DNA of 64,000 nucleotides, taken from contig NZ_JMCL01000018.1 in the NCBI RefSeq assembly GCF_000690905.1, positions 62,001 to 126,000 on the forward strand. Reading direction: 5' to 3'. The DNA is from Pseudomonas sp. Ant30-3 (GTDB lineage: Bacteria; Pseudomonadota; Gammaproteobacteria; Pseudomonadales; Pseudomonadaceae). Of this stretch, positions 34,989 through 43,357 are shown one piece after another. Below the pieces are notes generated by a model. It was not told where the DNA came from and made no database searches. It saw only the letters and a program-made list of their open reading frames with translations. The position numbers and the translations under genes were made by a program. Numbering within the stretch: position 1 is the stretch's first letter; each line of letters begins with the position of its first letter.

Positions 34989-36198
34989 GCCGGGCAAGAC
35001 CGGCAGCCTGATGGCTGTTGAGGTGGCGTTGGCGCGTTTGTTGGAAATGGCCGACGCCTCGCCAATCAAGGCGCGAGAACGCCTGCCGCTCGCGCAGGTC
35101 CAGGGCCGTGTGCTGGCCGATGACCTGATCTCGACGCTGGATCTGCCGCCGTGGCCCAACAGCGCCATGGACGGCTACGCCTTGCGCGTGGCTGACTGGA
35201 CGGGAGAGCCGTTGGTGGTCAGCCAGAAGATCTTTGCCGGCACTGCACCGCAGCCCTTGGAGCCTGGCACCTGCGCGCGAATCTTCACCGGCGCGCCTGT
35301 TCCCGACGGCGCCGATTGCGTCGAGATGCAGGAGAACGCCGACCCCCAGGCTGATCAACGGATTGTATTCACGCAACCGCTGAGCCCTGGCCAGAATATT
35401 CGTCCTCGTGGCCAGGAAACCACGGTAGGTGAATTGGTTCTTCCCGCCGGTACGCGACTGGGCCCGATCGAGCAGGGGCTCGCTGCCTCGCTGGGACGCG
35501 CCGAACTGGAAGTGATACGCCGCGTGCGCGTCGCCGTGCTGTCCACAGGTGATGAACTGGTGGAGCCAGGAACCACGCTCGGCCCTGGGCAAATCTACAA
35601 CAGCAATCGCATGCTGCTTTGCAGTTGGTTGCAACGCATGGGCTGTGAAGTGATCGACGCTGGCATTCTGGTCGACGATCTGGCGGTCACCCGCGCTCGT
35701 CTTGGCGAGTTGAAAGACGTAGACCTGATTCTCTCCACCGGTGGCGTCTCGGTGGGTGAAGCGGACTTTCTGGGCATCGCGCTGCGGGAAGAGGGGGAGT
35801 TGACCTTGTGGAAGCTCGCAATCAAACCAGGCAAGCCGCTGACATTCGGGCATTTTCGTGGCGTGCCGGTGATTGGTTTGCCCGGCAACCCGGCCTCTAC
35901 CCTGGTGACGTTCGCGATGCTCGCAAGGCCTTATCTGTTACGTCGCCAAGGCGTCCAGAATGTCGAGCCGTTGAAGTTTGCGGTGCCCGCAGGATTTGAC
36001 TGGTTGAAAGCAGGTAACCGGCGCGAATATTTGCGCGGACGCCTGGAGAATGGGCGGGCAATCATCTACAAAAACCAAAGCTCCAGCGTGCTGCGTAGTG
36101 CGGCCTGGGCGGATGGTCTGGTTGAAGTGTTGGAGGATCGTACGCTGGTGGCTGGAGAAAACGTCATGTTTATTCCGCTGAGCGAAGTGCTGAACTGA
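34972..36198 (+). CDS. moeA: Molybdopterin molybdenumtransferase MoeA
   Basis: Enzyme of 408 residues that inserts molybdate into adenylated molybdopterin. Recognisable parts are [42 protein letters not shown] and [15 protein letters not shown] 34972 is taken with ribosome site AGGCGG; an in-frame ATG at 35011 ([11 protein letters not shown]) is the alternative. It follows moaB with overlap, consistent with sequential steps of the pathway. Confidence 0.95.
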   Translation: MNHAGKPGKTGSLMAVEVALARLLEMADASPIKARERLPLAQVQGRVLADDLISTLDLPPWPNSAMDGYALRVADWTGEPLVVSQKIFAGTAPQPLEPGTCARIFTGAPVPDGADCVEMQENADPQADQRIVFTQPLSPGQNIRPRGQETTVGELVLPAGTRLGPIEQGLAASLGRAELEVIRRVRVAVLSTGDELVEPGTTLGPGQIYNSNRMLLCSWLQRMGCEVIDAGILVDDLAVTRARLGELKDVDLILSTGGVSVGEADFLGIALREEGELTLWKLAIKPGKPLTFGHFRGVPVIGLPGNPASTLVTFAMLARPYLLRRQGVQNVEPLKFAVPAGFDWLKAGNRREYLRGRLENGRAIIYKNQSSSVLRSAAWADGLVEVLEDRTLVAGENVMFIPLSEVLN

Positions 36199-36222
36199 TC
36201 TCACTTTCTGTTGTTTGCGCCT

Positions 36223-36243
36223 ACCCGGTCGGGCGAACCGGGT
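36223..36243 (+). terminator. Possible weak terminator after moeA
   Basis: ACCCGGT and ACCGGGT form a short GC-rich stem with a seven-base loop 25 bases after the moeA stop, followed by TTGTGCGTTT, which is only partly T-rich. It may end moaB-moeA transcription. Confidence 0.4.
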
Positions 36244-36262
36244 TGTGCGTTTGTAGTGATGG

Positions 36263-36571
36263 TTACTGAGCGAGGAGTGTCACCACCTGGTCGAACCTAC
36301 TGTTCGCGATCCAGCCCAAAAGCCCTATCACTACGGCTGTTCCACCAGCAGCGTAGGCCAGTCTGTGTTTGATGGATCGGACGTCGCCACGAATTTCCTC
36401 CATGTCCCTGCGGATGTACTTGAGATGTGTCTCCAGTTCGACGACGCGAGGTTCCATTTCAGCTTCTCCATTGAGTTTGGCGCAGTGGCCGCATTCGGTT
36501 TTGTAGTTGGCTCGACGTTCCGCGAGCGGTGCAACCGGTGAGCCCGGCTGCCTGAGGTGATGGCTGTGCAT
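36263..36571 (-). CDS. Small membrane protein with coiled-coil region, unknown function
   Basis: Unrecognised protein of 102 residues from ATG 36571 (AGGGA ribosome site). The N-terminal part contains CGHC (residues 28-31), then a charged helical stretch VELETHLKYIRRDMEEIRGD that could be a coiled coil, and a C-terminal transmembrane segment YAAGGTAVVIGLLGWIA. The conserved-looking core starts at an internal ATG (36457), which would give a 64-residue protein. Resembles small accessory membrane proteins common in Pseudomonas; no function is proposed. Confidence 0.65.
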   Translation of the reverse strand: MHSHHLRQPGSPVAPLAERRANYKTECGHCAKLNGEAEMEPRVVELETHLKYIRRDMEEIRGDVRSIKHRLAYAAGGTAVVIGLLGWIANSRFDQVVTLLAQ

Positions 36572-36794
36572 GATACGTCCCTGTATTCCCTGCTGATGAC
36601 TGATAAACCGTAGTCGCAACTTGAACCAATAAGCTGAGCGGGTCAATTGAGCCGATTCCTCAGCTTTTGTAGGAAAAAATACCGCCGTGTAGGACGCGAA
36701 GTGCCGAAAGTAGAAATAATTCGACTCTCGGAGACTTTTATAGGCTCACTCGAGGTCCACATGCCTCACACGGGATTCATCAGGGGTGATCAAA

Positions 36795-37712
36795 ATGAGC
36801 GAACGCAAGGCGCTGTTGATTCTGCACGGCAAGCAAGCGCTCAACGAAGAGGTCCGCGCGGCCGTCGAGGGCAAACGCGCCCAGGGTTGGGAGCTGTCGG
36901 TGCGGGTGACCTGGGAGGGTGGCGACGCTCAACGGTTGGTGGATGAAGCGCTGACGGCGGGTTATACGCGGATTATTGCCGGCGGCGGTGATGGCACCTT
37001 GCGGGACATTGCCGAGGCCATGGCTGCGCATACGGCTGAAGCCAGTCTGGTACTGATGCCCTTGGGCACAGCCAACGATTTCGCGCGAGCTGCAGGCGTA
37101 CCGTTGGCGCCTGATGAGGCCCTTGAGCTGTTGGATGTAGAGCCCCAGGCGATTGACCTGGGCGAAGTTGGTGGGCAAGTGTTCCTGAACATGGCCACCG
37201 GGGGGTTCGGCAGCCAGGTGACGGCAAACACCTCGGAGGATTTGAAAAAAGTGCTCGGCGGCGCTGCGTACCTGTTTACCGGGCTTTCGCGGTTCAGCGA
37301 GTTGCACGCCGCCTACGGCGAACTGCAAGGACCTGACTTCCAGTGGAGCGGCGAATTGCTTGCGCTGGGCATCGGCAATGGCCGACAGGCTGGCGGGGGG
37401 CATGTGTTGTGCCCGGACGCGCTGGCGGATGATGGCCTGCTGGATATCAGCATTCTGCCAGCACCGCAGGAACTGGTTGGTACCTTGCGGGACTTGCTTA
37501 CTGACGGCTTCGGCATTGACAACATGTTCGTGCGGGCGCGCCTGCCGTGGGTTGAGCTGAAGGTCGCTGAAGGTCTCTATATCAATCTCGACGGTGAACC
37601 GCTGGAAGGCGAGAGCATGCGTTTTTCGGCGCGCCCGGCCGCGCTGCGCGTGCATTTGCCGAAGGACTCGCCACTGCTGAGCGCTACCCCGGTGATCAGT
37701 CGTCCAGACTGA
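36795..37712 (+). CDS. yegS: YegS-family lipid kinase
   Basis: Diacylglycerol-kinase-fold protein of 305 residues. Nucleotide-binding GGGDGTLRDIAEAM near residues 63-76, PLGTANDFARAAG near 92-104 and NMATGGFGSQVT identify the family, which phosphorylates lipids such as phosphatidylglycerol or diacylglycerol. ATG 36795 is preceded by AGGGGTGA. The 3' end overlaps the convergent response regulator gene by 17 bases. Confidence 0.93.
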   Translation: MSERKALLILHGKQALNEEVRAAVEGKRAQGWELSVRVTWEGGDAQRLVDEALTAGYTRIIAGGGDGTLRDIAEAMAAHTAEASLVLMPLGTANDFARAAGVPLAPDEALELLDVEPQAIDLGEVGGQVFLNMATGGFGSQVTANTSEDLKKVLGGAAYLFTGLSRFSELHAAYGELQGPDFQWSGELLALGIGNGRQAGGGHVLCPDALADDGLLDISILPAPQELVGTLRDLLTDGFGIDNMFVRARLPWVELKVAEGLYINLDGEPLEGESMRFSARPAALRVHLPKDSPLLSATPVISRPD

Positions 37713-38355
37713 TGATTTGCTCGCGTACTGCGAACAGCACCAGACCCGCCACGTCATAAATCTGCAAGCGCTTCATGATCTGTGATCGGTGGGTTTCGAC
37801 TGTTTTGATGCTCAAGCCCAGACCATTGGCAATTTCCCGGGTGGATTTGCCGCGCACGATCAGCCGCAGGATTTCCAGCTGCCGCGCCGTCAGGTTGTGC
37901 CCATTTGCCGGTTCCTGTTGATTCGCGGGACTGCGGCTCAGCGCTTGGTTGATAACGGTATGAGCGATGGCGGGGCTCAAATAGCGCTCGTTATTGCGCA
38001 ACGCCTCGAGCGCATGTTCGAGTTCGGTAGCCGTGGTGTCTTTGAGCAGATAGCCGTGGGCGCCGGATTCCAGCGCCTGCATGATGAGGGCTGGATCGGT
38101 GTGCATCGACAGGATCAGCACTTTGCTCTGCGGGCGGACTCGTCTGAGCCGCTGCAATGCTTCGAGGCCGCCGGTCTCCTTCATGGAGATGTCGAGCAAC
38201 ACAATATCCGGAGACAGGCGCTCAACCATTTCCAGTAGCTGCGAACCGTCATTGGCTTCGCCCACTACCGCGTAGCCGGGAATATCCAGTACCAGGGCAC
38301 GAACGCCGGCCCTGATCAGCGAGTGGTCATCCACCAGAAGCAAGTTACAAATCAA
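37696..38355 (-). CDS. NarL/FixJ-family response regulator
   Basis: Response regulator of 219 residues. Receiver residues are LLVDDHSL, phospho-acceptor D55 (IVLLDISMKETGG) and LLKDTT; the C-terminal LuxR HTH is at about 150-205 (STREIANGLGLSIKTVETHRSQIMK in family form). Start is a TTG at 38355 that overlaps the stop of the kinase gene (TTGA), since the receiver fold begins at the second codon. It is the cognate output of the kinase immediately upstream. Target genes unknown. Confidence 0.88.
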   Translation of the reverse strand: MICNLLLVDDHSLIRAGVRALVLDIPGYAVVGEANDGSQLLEMVERLSPDIVLLDISMKETGGLEALQRLRRVRPQSKVLILSMHTDPALIMQALESGAHGYLLKDTTATELEHALEALRNNERYLSPAIAHTVINQALSRSPANQQEPANGHNLTARQLEILRLIVRGKSTREIANGLGLSIKTVETHRSQIMKRLQIYDVAGLVLFAVREQIISLDD

Positions 38356-39245
38356 CGCATGACCTTATCTGTATTGGCCCGTTCGAGCGCGCGTGGCGCC
38401 CAAGGAAAGAGCGCTTCAATTTGAGTACCTGTGCCCGGTTCGCTGCTGACGGTCAGCGTGCCGCCCAATTGGTCGACCCGTTCCGACATGCCGGCCATGC
38501 CACGTTGGCCTTCGCGTCCCGGGTCGGTGGCCGGGGCAAAGCCGACGCCGTCGTCACTGATCAACAGTGTCAGGCCTTGGGGCTGACGTTGCAGACGAAC
38601 CAAAAGATTTCTGGCTTGGGCATGGCGCAGAATGTTGGTGACGGCCTCCTGGGTGATCCGAAATGCCGCCACTGCCATTTCCTCGGGGATGCCGGTCAGG
38701 CGCGAGTGGCATTCCAGGCTCCAGTGCACGGAGGTATTGGCCATGGTCTTGAGCAGATGAGCCCGCAGACTGGCTTCCAGGCCAAGGCTGGCCAGCTGCC
38801 GCGGATTCAGGATCGCTGACACGTCACGGACTTTGGCCAGGGTTTCTTCCAGCGTTTCGCTGAGCAAGGCGCATTGTTCCTGCAGCTCCTCGGGCATCCG
38901 GCGTTTGAGCCAGTCGTTCTGAAGTTTCGCTGCAGTCAATAGCTGGCCAATGTCGTCGTGCAATTCCCGGCTGAGCCGATGGCGCTCGTTTTCCTGGACC
39001 TTCAACAACCTGTCGGCCAGCTCCTGGGGTTCAAAATTTATCGATTGGCGAGAGAGGTGATGTTGCAGCCAGACACAGCCGAGGGCTGCGATATTGATGG
39101 CCAGCAGGGCCGGAGGTAGAGGCACGGACAAACTACAGAAAAATGCGCTGCCAAGTACCGAGCATGTGCACAGAAAAAGTGTGAGCCGCCTTGCGTTGTC
39201 TCGGGAAGGTGACCACATGGTGATTGATTTGAGGCTGGCGTACAT
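38352..39245 (-). CDS. HisKA_3-type sensor histidine kinase
   Basis: Kinase of 297 residues (ATG 39245). Two hydrophobic segments at the N terminus (about residues 22-38 and 43-60) form a short membrane anchor with almost no external loop, so the signal is probably intramembrane or cytosolic. The phospho-histidine lies in RHRLSRELHDDIGQLLTA; HATPase motifs are AFRITQEAVTNILRHAQA and LLISDDGVGF. The start is uncertain: TTG 39260 and ATG 39218 are alternatives without strong ribosome sites. It pairs with the following NarL-type regulator. Confidence 0.85.
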   Translation of the reverse strand: MYASLKSITMWSPSRDNARRLTLFLCTCSVLGSAFFCSLSVPLPPALLAINIAALGCVWLQHHLSRQSINFEPQELADRLLKVQENERHRLSRELHDDIGQLLTAAKLQNDWLKRRMPEELQEQCALLSETLEETLAKVRDVSAILNPRQLASLGLEASLRAHLLKTMANTSVHWSLECHSRLTGIPEEMAVAAFRITQEAVTNILRHAQARNLLVRLQRQPQGLTLLISDDGVGFAPATDPGREGQRGMAGMSERVDQLGGTLTVSSEPGTGTQIEALFPWAPRALERANTDKVMR

Positions 39246-39576
39246 AGCGGATGGAGCCAATGGATGTTCGCTGCGGGCAGACCCGACATGCGCGATGACG
39301 GGTCTATGTCTGGGTCACTGTGCTGATAATTGACGCCAACTAATGGTCGGCATGTTAGCACCTAGGTTTCCATTGGTCGCGTATGGCATAACCCCGAAAT
39401 ACACTTTGGAATTAACGTGGCTCACAGATAGTTGCACAATGACACTAGTTGCAGTCAGCAGGCTTTCATACGTCAAGTGTCGTCGTTGACAGTTATGAAT
39501 GGCGTGAGCGATGCAGTTTAAAACGTGCAATTGCAACACTCGCAGTGGGCCCGGAAGCGCGCTGTTTTCGGGTTGG
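39246..39576. other. Gene-free stretch upstream of the NarL-type two-component genes
   Basis: About 330 bases without a credible gene, AT-richer than its neighbours. It should carry the promoter of the kinase-regulator operon, reading left. No clear operator or terminator was recognised. Confidence 0.5.
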
Positions 39577-40047
39577 CTAGGCCTGTCGTTCCATGAAGGA
39601 AATGCGCGTGAACGGTTTTGTATTGGCGGGAAGCTGGGACGGGCTGTGGCCGACATGGAAAGCGAGCGCCTCGATCAAAGCGGTCTGCTCGCTGTCATCA
39701 AGGGAGAGTTGGCCAGTCCGCTGATCAATCAGCTCCAGTTGCCAGGCCATCAGGGTGAAGCAGTCTTTCAGCGCGAGCAGTGCTTGATCATGCAGCTCGG
39801 TCTGTTGGTGGGCATGGTTCAACAAACCGTGGATGTGCAGCGAAAAGTCCGATACGGCAGCCAGGGCGAGGGCATCGGCCTTGCTCGCCAGTTTGAGCAG
39901 CGTGCTCAAAATGCAGTCGATGGCATCCTTGTCATTGCTGATCAGTTGCAGATGGCTCAAGCATTCTTCCGATCTGGCGAGAAGGCTTTCTGCTTCAACG
40001 AGAAATTGCGGTAGGCGTCGGGTCCACTCTGTACGATCGTTCGTCAT
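39577..40047 (-). CDS. HPt-like helical protein lacking the phospho-histidine
   Basis: Protein of 156 residues, predicted all-helical. The stretch 42-80 (CILSTLLKLASKADALALAA...) has the hydrophobic pattern of an HPt four-helix-bundle motif, but serine or threonine (S48/T49) stands where HPt domains have histidine (HxLKG). ATG 40047 has GGAGATC at good distance. It is divergent from a FliA-promoted cheV gene, which suggests a chemotaxis or phosphorelay-related role, perhaps as a docking or inhibitory module. This assignment is by pattern only; it could be an unrelated helical protein. Confidence 0.6.
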   Translation of the reverse strand: MTNDRTEWTRRLPQFLVEAESLLARSEECLSHLQLISNDKDAIDCILSTLLKLASKADALALAAVSDFSLHIHGLLNHAHQQTELHDQALLALKDCFTLMAWQLELIDQRTGQLSLDDSEQTALIEALAFHVGHSPSQLPANTKPFTRISFMERQA

Positions 40048-40422
40048 GCTGATCTCCATAACGCCATTTCAAATGGGGGGATGTCATCGATCGAGGTGCC
40101 CGAGTGGCGGTACTTTTGTGCAATCGCGGTTCGCCCGCCTTTAATGCGGGGGGGATGATCCAAGGGGGCGGTTGGCCGCTGACCTGCTAACGCACACAAA
40201 AGCCTGACTCCGTTCATGCAATGAGAATGGCGTCACATTAATGGCTATTGGATATTGCGAATATCAGGTTGGGCCTGATGCTTACTAGGGGAATCCCTTA
40301 CATAAGGGAACCACAGGCGAAAATCGAGGTCGCGCCCGGGAATTTGCAGCGGGGAATACTGGGGCTCAGTAAAGCATGATGCTAATGTGACATCAATGCC
40401 GGCGGTGGGCATTATCGATAGA
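40048..40422. other. Divergent intergenic region before cheV
   Basis: About 375 bases with no credible gene. It holds promoters for the leftward HPt-like gene and, at its right end, the FliA promoter of cheV. Short inverted repeats occur (for example CCCTTACATAAGGG at 40297-40310, a perfect palindrome except for its central bases), with no assigned regulator. Confidence 0.45.
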
Positions 40423-40449
40423 TCAAGGTCCTGCAACTACAGCCGATAA
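40423..40449 (+). promoter_or_regulatory. FliA (sigma-28) promoter of cheV
   Basis: TCAAG (40423-40427) and GCCGATAA (40442-40449) separated by 14 bases match the Pseudomonas flagellar sigma-28 consensus TCAAG-N14-GCCGATAA. It lies 42 bases before the cheV start. This places cheV in the late flagellar/chemotaxis regulon. Confidence 0.85.
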
Positions 40450-40491
40450 CCCTCTTTAGTGAATTCATCAGAACAAGCCCAGGAGTCATTG

Positions 40492-41427
40492 ATGGCCGGC
40501 ATTCTCGACACGGTAGACCAACGCACACAACTGGTGGGTGAGAATCGCCTGGAAATCCTCATGTTTCGCCTGGCCGGGCGACAACTTTTTGCGATCAACG
40601 TGTTCAAGGTTCAGGAAGTCTTGCAACTGCCCAAGCTGACGCTGATGCCCCAGCGGCATCCGTTCGTCTGCGGGGTAGTCAACCTGCGGGGCCAGACGTT
40701 GCCGGTAATCGATTTGTCTCAGGCGATCGGCATGCGCCCACTGGTGCCGAGCCCGACCAGTACGATCATCGTCACCGAGTACAACCGCTCCGTGCAGGCA
40801 TTCCTTGTCGGTGGTGTCGACCGCATCGTCAACATGAACTGGGAAGCCATCCTGCCGCCGCCCACCAGCGCCGGTCGCCAGCATTACCTGACCGCCATCA
40901 GCAAGGTCGACGATCAACTGGTGGAAATCATCGACGTCGAAAAAGTCCTTGCTGAAATCGTCCCCTACAACGCGAAAGTGTCCCGTGAAAAACTCGACGA
41001 TCCGATCCTTGAACGCGCCCGTGGCCGCGAGGTGTTACTCGTCGACGACTCCAAAGTGGCGCTCTCGCAATTGCGCGACACCCTTGGCCAGTTGGGCGTG
41101 AAAATGCACGTGGCCAGTGACGGTTTGAAAGCGTTGAACATGCTCAAAGCCTGGGCCGATACCGGGGTCAACATGACCGACAAACTGTTGATGGTGTTCA
41201 CCGACGCAGAAATGCCGGAAATGGACGGTTATCGCCTGACCACCGAAATTCGTAACGATCCACGTCTGCGCGGGCTGTATGTGGTGTTGCACACCTCACT
41301 GTCCGGCAGCTTCAACGACTCGATGGTGAAGAAAGTCGGCTGCGATAATTTCCTCTCGAAATTTCAGCCGGACAAACTCGTCGATGTGGTGCGTCAGCGC
41401 CTGATGCTCGATGAAGTGCCTGCCTGA
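40492..41427 (+). CDS. cheV: Chemotaxis coupling protein CheV (CheW + receiver)
   Basis: Cytoplasmic protein of 311 residues. A CheW domain (about 25-165; LFAINVFKVQEVLQLP, VCGVVNLRGQTLPVIDL) links receptors to CheA, and a receiver domain (about 183-305; LLVDDSKVALSQ, VFTDAEMPEMDGY) can be phosphorylated for adaptation. ATG 40492 follows AGGAG. Under a FliA promoter and followed by a hairpin, so monocistronic. Confidence 0.95.
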   Translation: MAGILDTVDQRTQLVGENRLEILMFRLAGRQLFAINVFKVQEVLQLPKLTLMPQRHPFVCGVVNLRGQTLPVIDLSQAIGMRPLVPSPTSTIIVTEYNRSVQAFLVGGVDRIVNMNWEAILPPPTSAGRQHYLTAISKVDDQLVEIIDVEKVLAEIVPYNAKVSREKLDDPILERARGREVLLVDDSKVALSQLRDTLGQLGVKMHVASDGLKALNMLKAWADTGVNMTDKLLMVFTDAEMPEMDGYRLTTEIRNDPRLRGLYVVLHTSLSGSFNDSMVKKVGCDNFLSKFQPDKLVDVVRQRLMLDEVPA

Positions 41428-41457
41428 CATCACAGATAGCGGCTGACGTGATGTCAG
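41424..41457 (+). terminator. Terminator-like hairpin at the cheV stop
   Basis: CTGACATCAC and GTGATGTCAG form a perfect 10-bp stem around 14 bases, followed by TCTTTG. The stop codon of cheV lies inside the first arm. The T-run is short, so strength is uncertain. Confidence 0.55.
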
Positions 41458-41517
41458 TCTTTGATTCAACGATCAGGCTCGTATAGGGTTGCGGTTTTAC
41501 TCACCAGGAAGCTGGCC

Positions 41518-42321
41518 ATGCGTCTGAGCGCGCTTTATCGTTATCCCTTGAAATCCTGCAAGGCCGAGCCCCTGCAACAGATCAGCCTGGACAAACTGGG
41601 GCTGGATGGGGATCGACGCTGGATGCTGGTGGACGAGGCCAGTGGCCGTTTTCTGAGTCAGCGTGTGGTGGGCCAGATGAGTCAATTGTCGGCGGTGTGG
41701 AATACAGAGGGTGGCCTCACGCTCAGTGCGCCGGGTCGCTCGGCGATTGATGTCGCGCTTCCGACTTCTGATGCCGAACTGCGCGGGGTGACGATTTTTC
41801 GTGACAGCCTGCGCGTACCGGATGCCGGTGATGCCGCCGGCGCCTGGGTCAGCGAGTTCATCGGCAAGCCGACCCGTCTGGTACAGATCCCCCTCGAGCG
41901 TGCGCGCATGACTCAGGCCGGTTATGGCAACGACGATGACCAGGTGGCATTTGCCGATGGCTTCCCGCTGTTGCTGATCGGCCAGGGTTCGCTGGAAGAT
42001 TTGTCGCAGAAAGTCGGGCGCCCGCTGGAAATGCTGCGATTTCGACCGAATCTGGTAATTGAGGGCATCGAGCCATTTGCCGAAGATGGCTGGAAGCGCA
42101 TCCGTATCGGCGATGTCGAGTTTCGCGTGGTCAAGCCGTGTTCACGTTGCATTCTGACCACCGTGGACCCGCAAACCGGGGAGCGCAGTGCTGATCGGGA
42201 GCCGCTGTTGACCTTGCAGAAGTACCGTGCGCAGGAAGACGGCGCGATGTTTGGCCAGAATCTGGTCAACGATGGCGTTGGCCGACTCGAAGTGGGCATG
42301 CCGGTGACGATCCTGGAATAA
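41518..42321 (+). CDS. MOSC-domain protein (YcbX-like)
   Basis: Protein of 267 residues: an N-terminal MOSC_N beta-barrel (LSALYRYPLKSCKAEPLQ...) and a C-terminal MOSC domain with FRPNLVIEGIEPFAEDGW and the cysteine motif KPCSRCILTTVDPQTG. MOSC proteins bind molybdenum cofactor and reduce N-hydroxylated compounds (YcbX) or transfer sulfur. ATG 41518 with AGGAAGC upstream. A strong terminator follows. Mo-cofactor genes lie about 5 kb away on the same strand but are not linked transcriptionally. Confidence 0.9.
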   Translation: MRLSALYRYPLKSCKAEPLQQISLDKLGLDGDRRWMLVDEASGRFLSQRVVGQMSQLSAVWNTEGGLTLSAPGRSAIDVALPTSDAELRGVTIFRDSLRVPDAGDAAGAWVSEFIGKPTRLVQIPLERARMTQAGYGNDDDQVAFADGFPLLLIGQGSLEDLSQKVGRPLEMLRFRPNLVIEGIEPFAEDGWKRIRIGDVEFRVVKPCSRCILTTVDPQTGERSADREPLLTLQKYRAQEDGAMFGQNLVNDGVGRLEVGMPVTILE

Positions 42322-42334
42322 GCCAGCCCGAATG

Positions 42335-42368
42335 AAAAATGCCCGTGTCGCTGGACACGGGCATTTTT
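42335..42368. terminator. Strong bidirectional Rho-independent terminator
   Basis: AAAAATGCCCGTGTC and GACACGGGCATTTTT pair perfectly over a four-base loop, with eight T following. It ends the MOSC gene and can also serve the convergent ppnP gene. Confidence 0.95.
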
Positions 42369-42389
42369 TTTGCGCGATGAAACCTGGGC

Positions 42390-42674
42390 TCAGCCGCGGT
42401 ATTCGCACAGGTAAGCGGTGTCGACGGCCACTTTCAGCTGGAATTTGCTGTTGGCGGGCACGTTGAACTGGCTGCCGGCCTCGAAGGTTTCCCAGTCAGT
42501 GCTGTCAGGCAGTTTGACGATGAGTGCGCCGGTGACCACGTGCATGATTTCACGCTGGCTGGTGCCGAATTCGTATTCGCCCGGAGCCATGACGCCGATG
42601 GTCGCCGGACCTTCAGCGGTGCCAAAGGCGATCGACTTGACGGTGCCGTCGAAGTACTCGTTGACTTTAAACAT
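42390..42674 (-). CDS. ppnP: Pyrimidine/purine nucleoside phosphorylase PpnP
   Basis: Small cupin-fold enzyme of 94 residues, exactly the length of E. coli PpnP (YaiE), which phosphorolyses many nucleosides. Typical parts are [35 protein letters not shown] and [18 protein letters not shown] 42674 is preceded by GAGGAACC. Salvage function is known for the family. Confidence 0.95.
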   Translation of the reverse strand: MFKVNEYFDGTVKSIAFGTAEGPATIGVMAPGEYEFGTSQREIMHVVTGALIVKLPDSTDWETFEAGSQFNVPANSKFQLKVAVDTAYLCEYRG

Positions 42675-42743
42675 GGGCGGTTCCTCGAAAAGGGCTGGAA
42701 AGGGCCGGCCAGTATGCACAAGGCCCCTGGCGCCGTCACCTGT

Positions 42744-43286
42744 CTAAAGCGGCAGTACCAGCGGCAACAGACGTGCCGTATTGCGCGCATCTTCCAGCGC
42801 CCGGTGTTGCTGCCCGTTGAACTGCATGCCCGCCAGTTGCAATGCACTGTTGAGGCCAAGCGGGCGCTCCAGACGCCGCGCCTTGGCAAAGCGCTGTTTG
42901 AGGTTCATATGCGGCACACCGCTCAAGACGCTGACAAGTTGCAGTCGCTGCCACTCCTGCAGCAGTTGCTGGCGATCGTAATCGCCCCAACTGGCCCAGC
43001 CTTCAAGGCGTGAGTGATGCTGACCGAGCCAGCGTTCGAAGGCCGTCCAGACTTGCGTCAGCGGTTCGGCGGTGTCGATATTGGCTTGGGCGATGCGGGT
43101 CAACTCCCGACAAAACGTGGTGAGCAAGGGGCGGCGCAAGGGCCGCACGAAACGCTGGAAATGATCCAGTTCGCGGCCTTGGCGGTCCACGAGCGTGGCA
43201 CCGATCTCGATGATCTCCATTTCCGTAACAGGCCAGCCACCCTCATCGGTGGTGGCTTCCAGATCAATGACCAGCCAGTGAGGCAT
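42744..43286 (-). CDS. DEDDh 3'-5' exonuclease family protein
   Basis: Protein of 180 residues with exonuclease motifs: Exo I VIDLEATTDEGG, Exo II WASWGDYDRQQL and Exo III HRALEDARNTARL. The family includes KapD/ERI-1-like 3' exonucleases acting on RNA or DNA ends. ATG 43286 with AGGAAACC upstream. It follows atuF on the same strand with a 71-base gap; in P. aeruginosa this place is taken by atuG and atuH, so linkage to the terpene cluster is accidental or operonic only by read-through. Confidence 0.9.
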   Translation of the reverse strand: MPHWLVIDLEATTDEGGWPVTEMEIIEIGATLVDRQGRELDHFQRFVRPLRRPLLTTFCRELTRIAQANIDTAEPLTQVWTAFERWLGQHHSRLEGWASWGDYDRQQLLQEWQRLQLVSVLSGVPHMNLKQRFAKARRLERPLGLNSALQLAGMQFNGQQHRALEDARNTARLLPLVLPL

Positions 43287-43357
43287 TGCAGGTTTCCTGA
43301 TATCCGCGTCCTGATAGGCCTTGAGCGTAGCCAAACGCAGCGAATCCGCCTAGCGGC

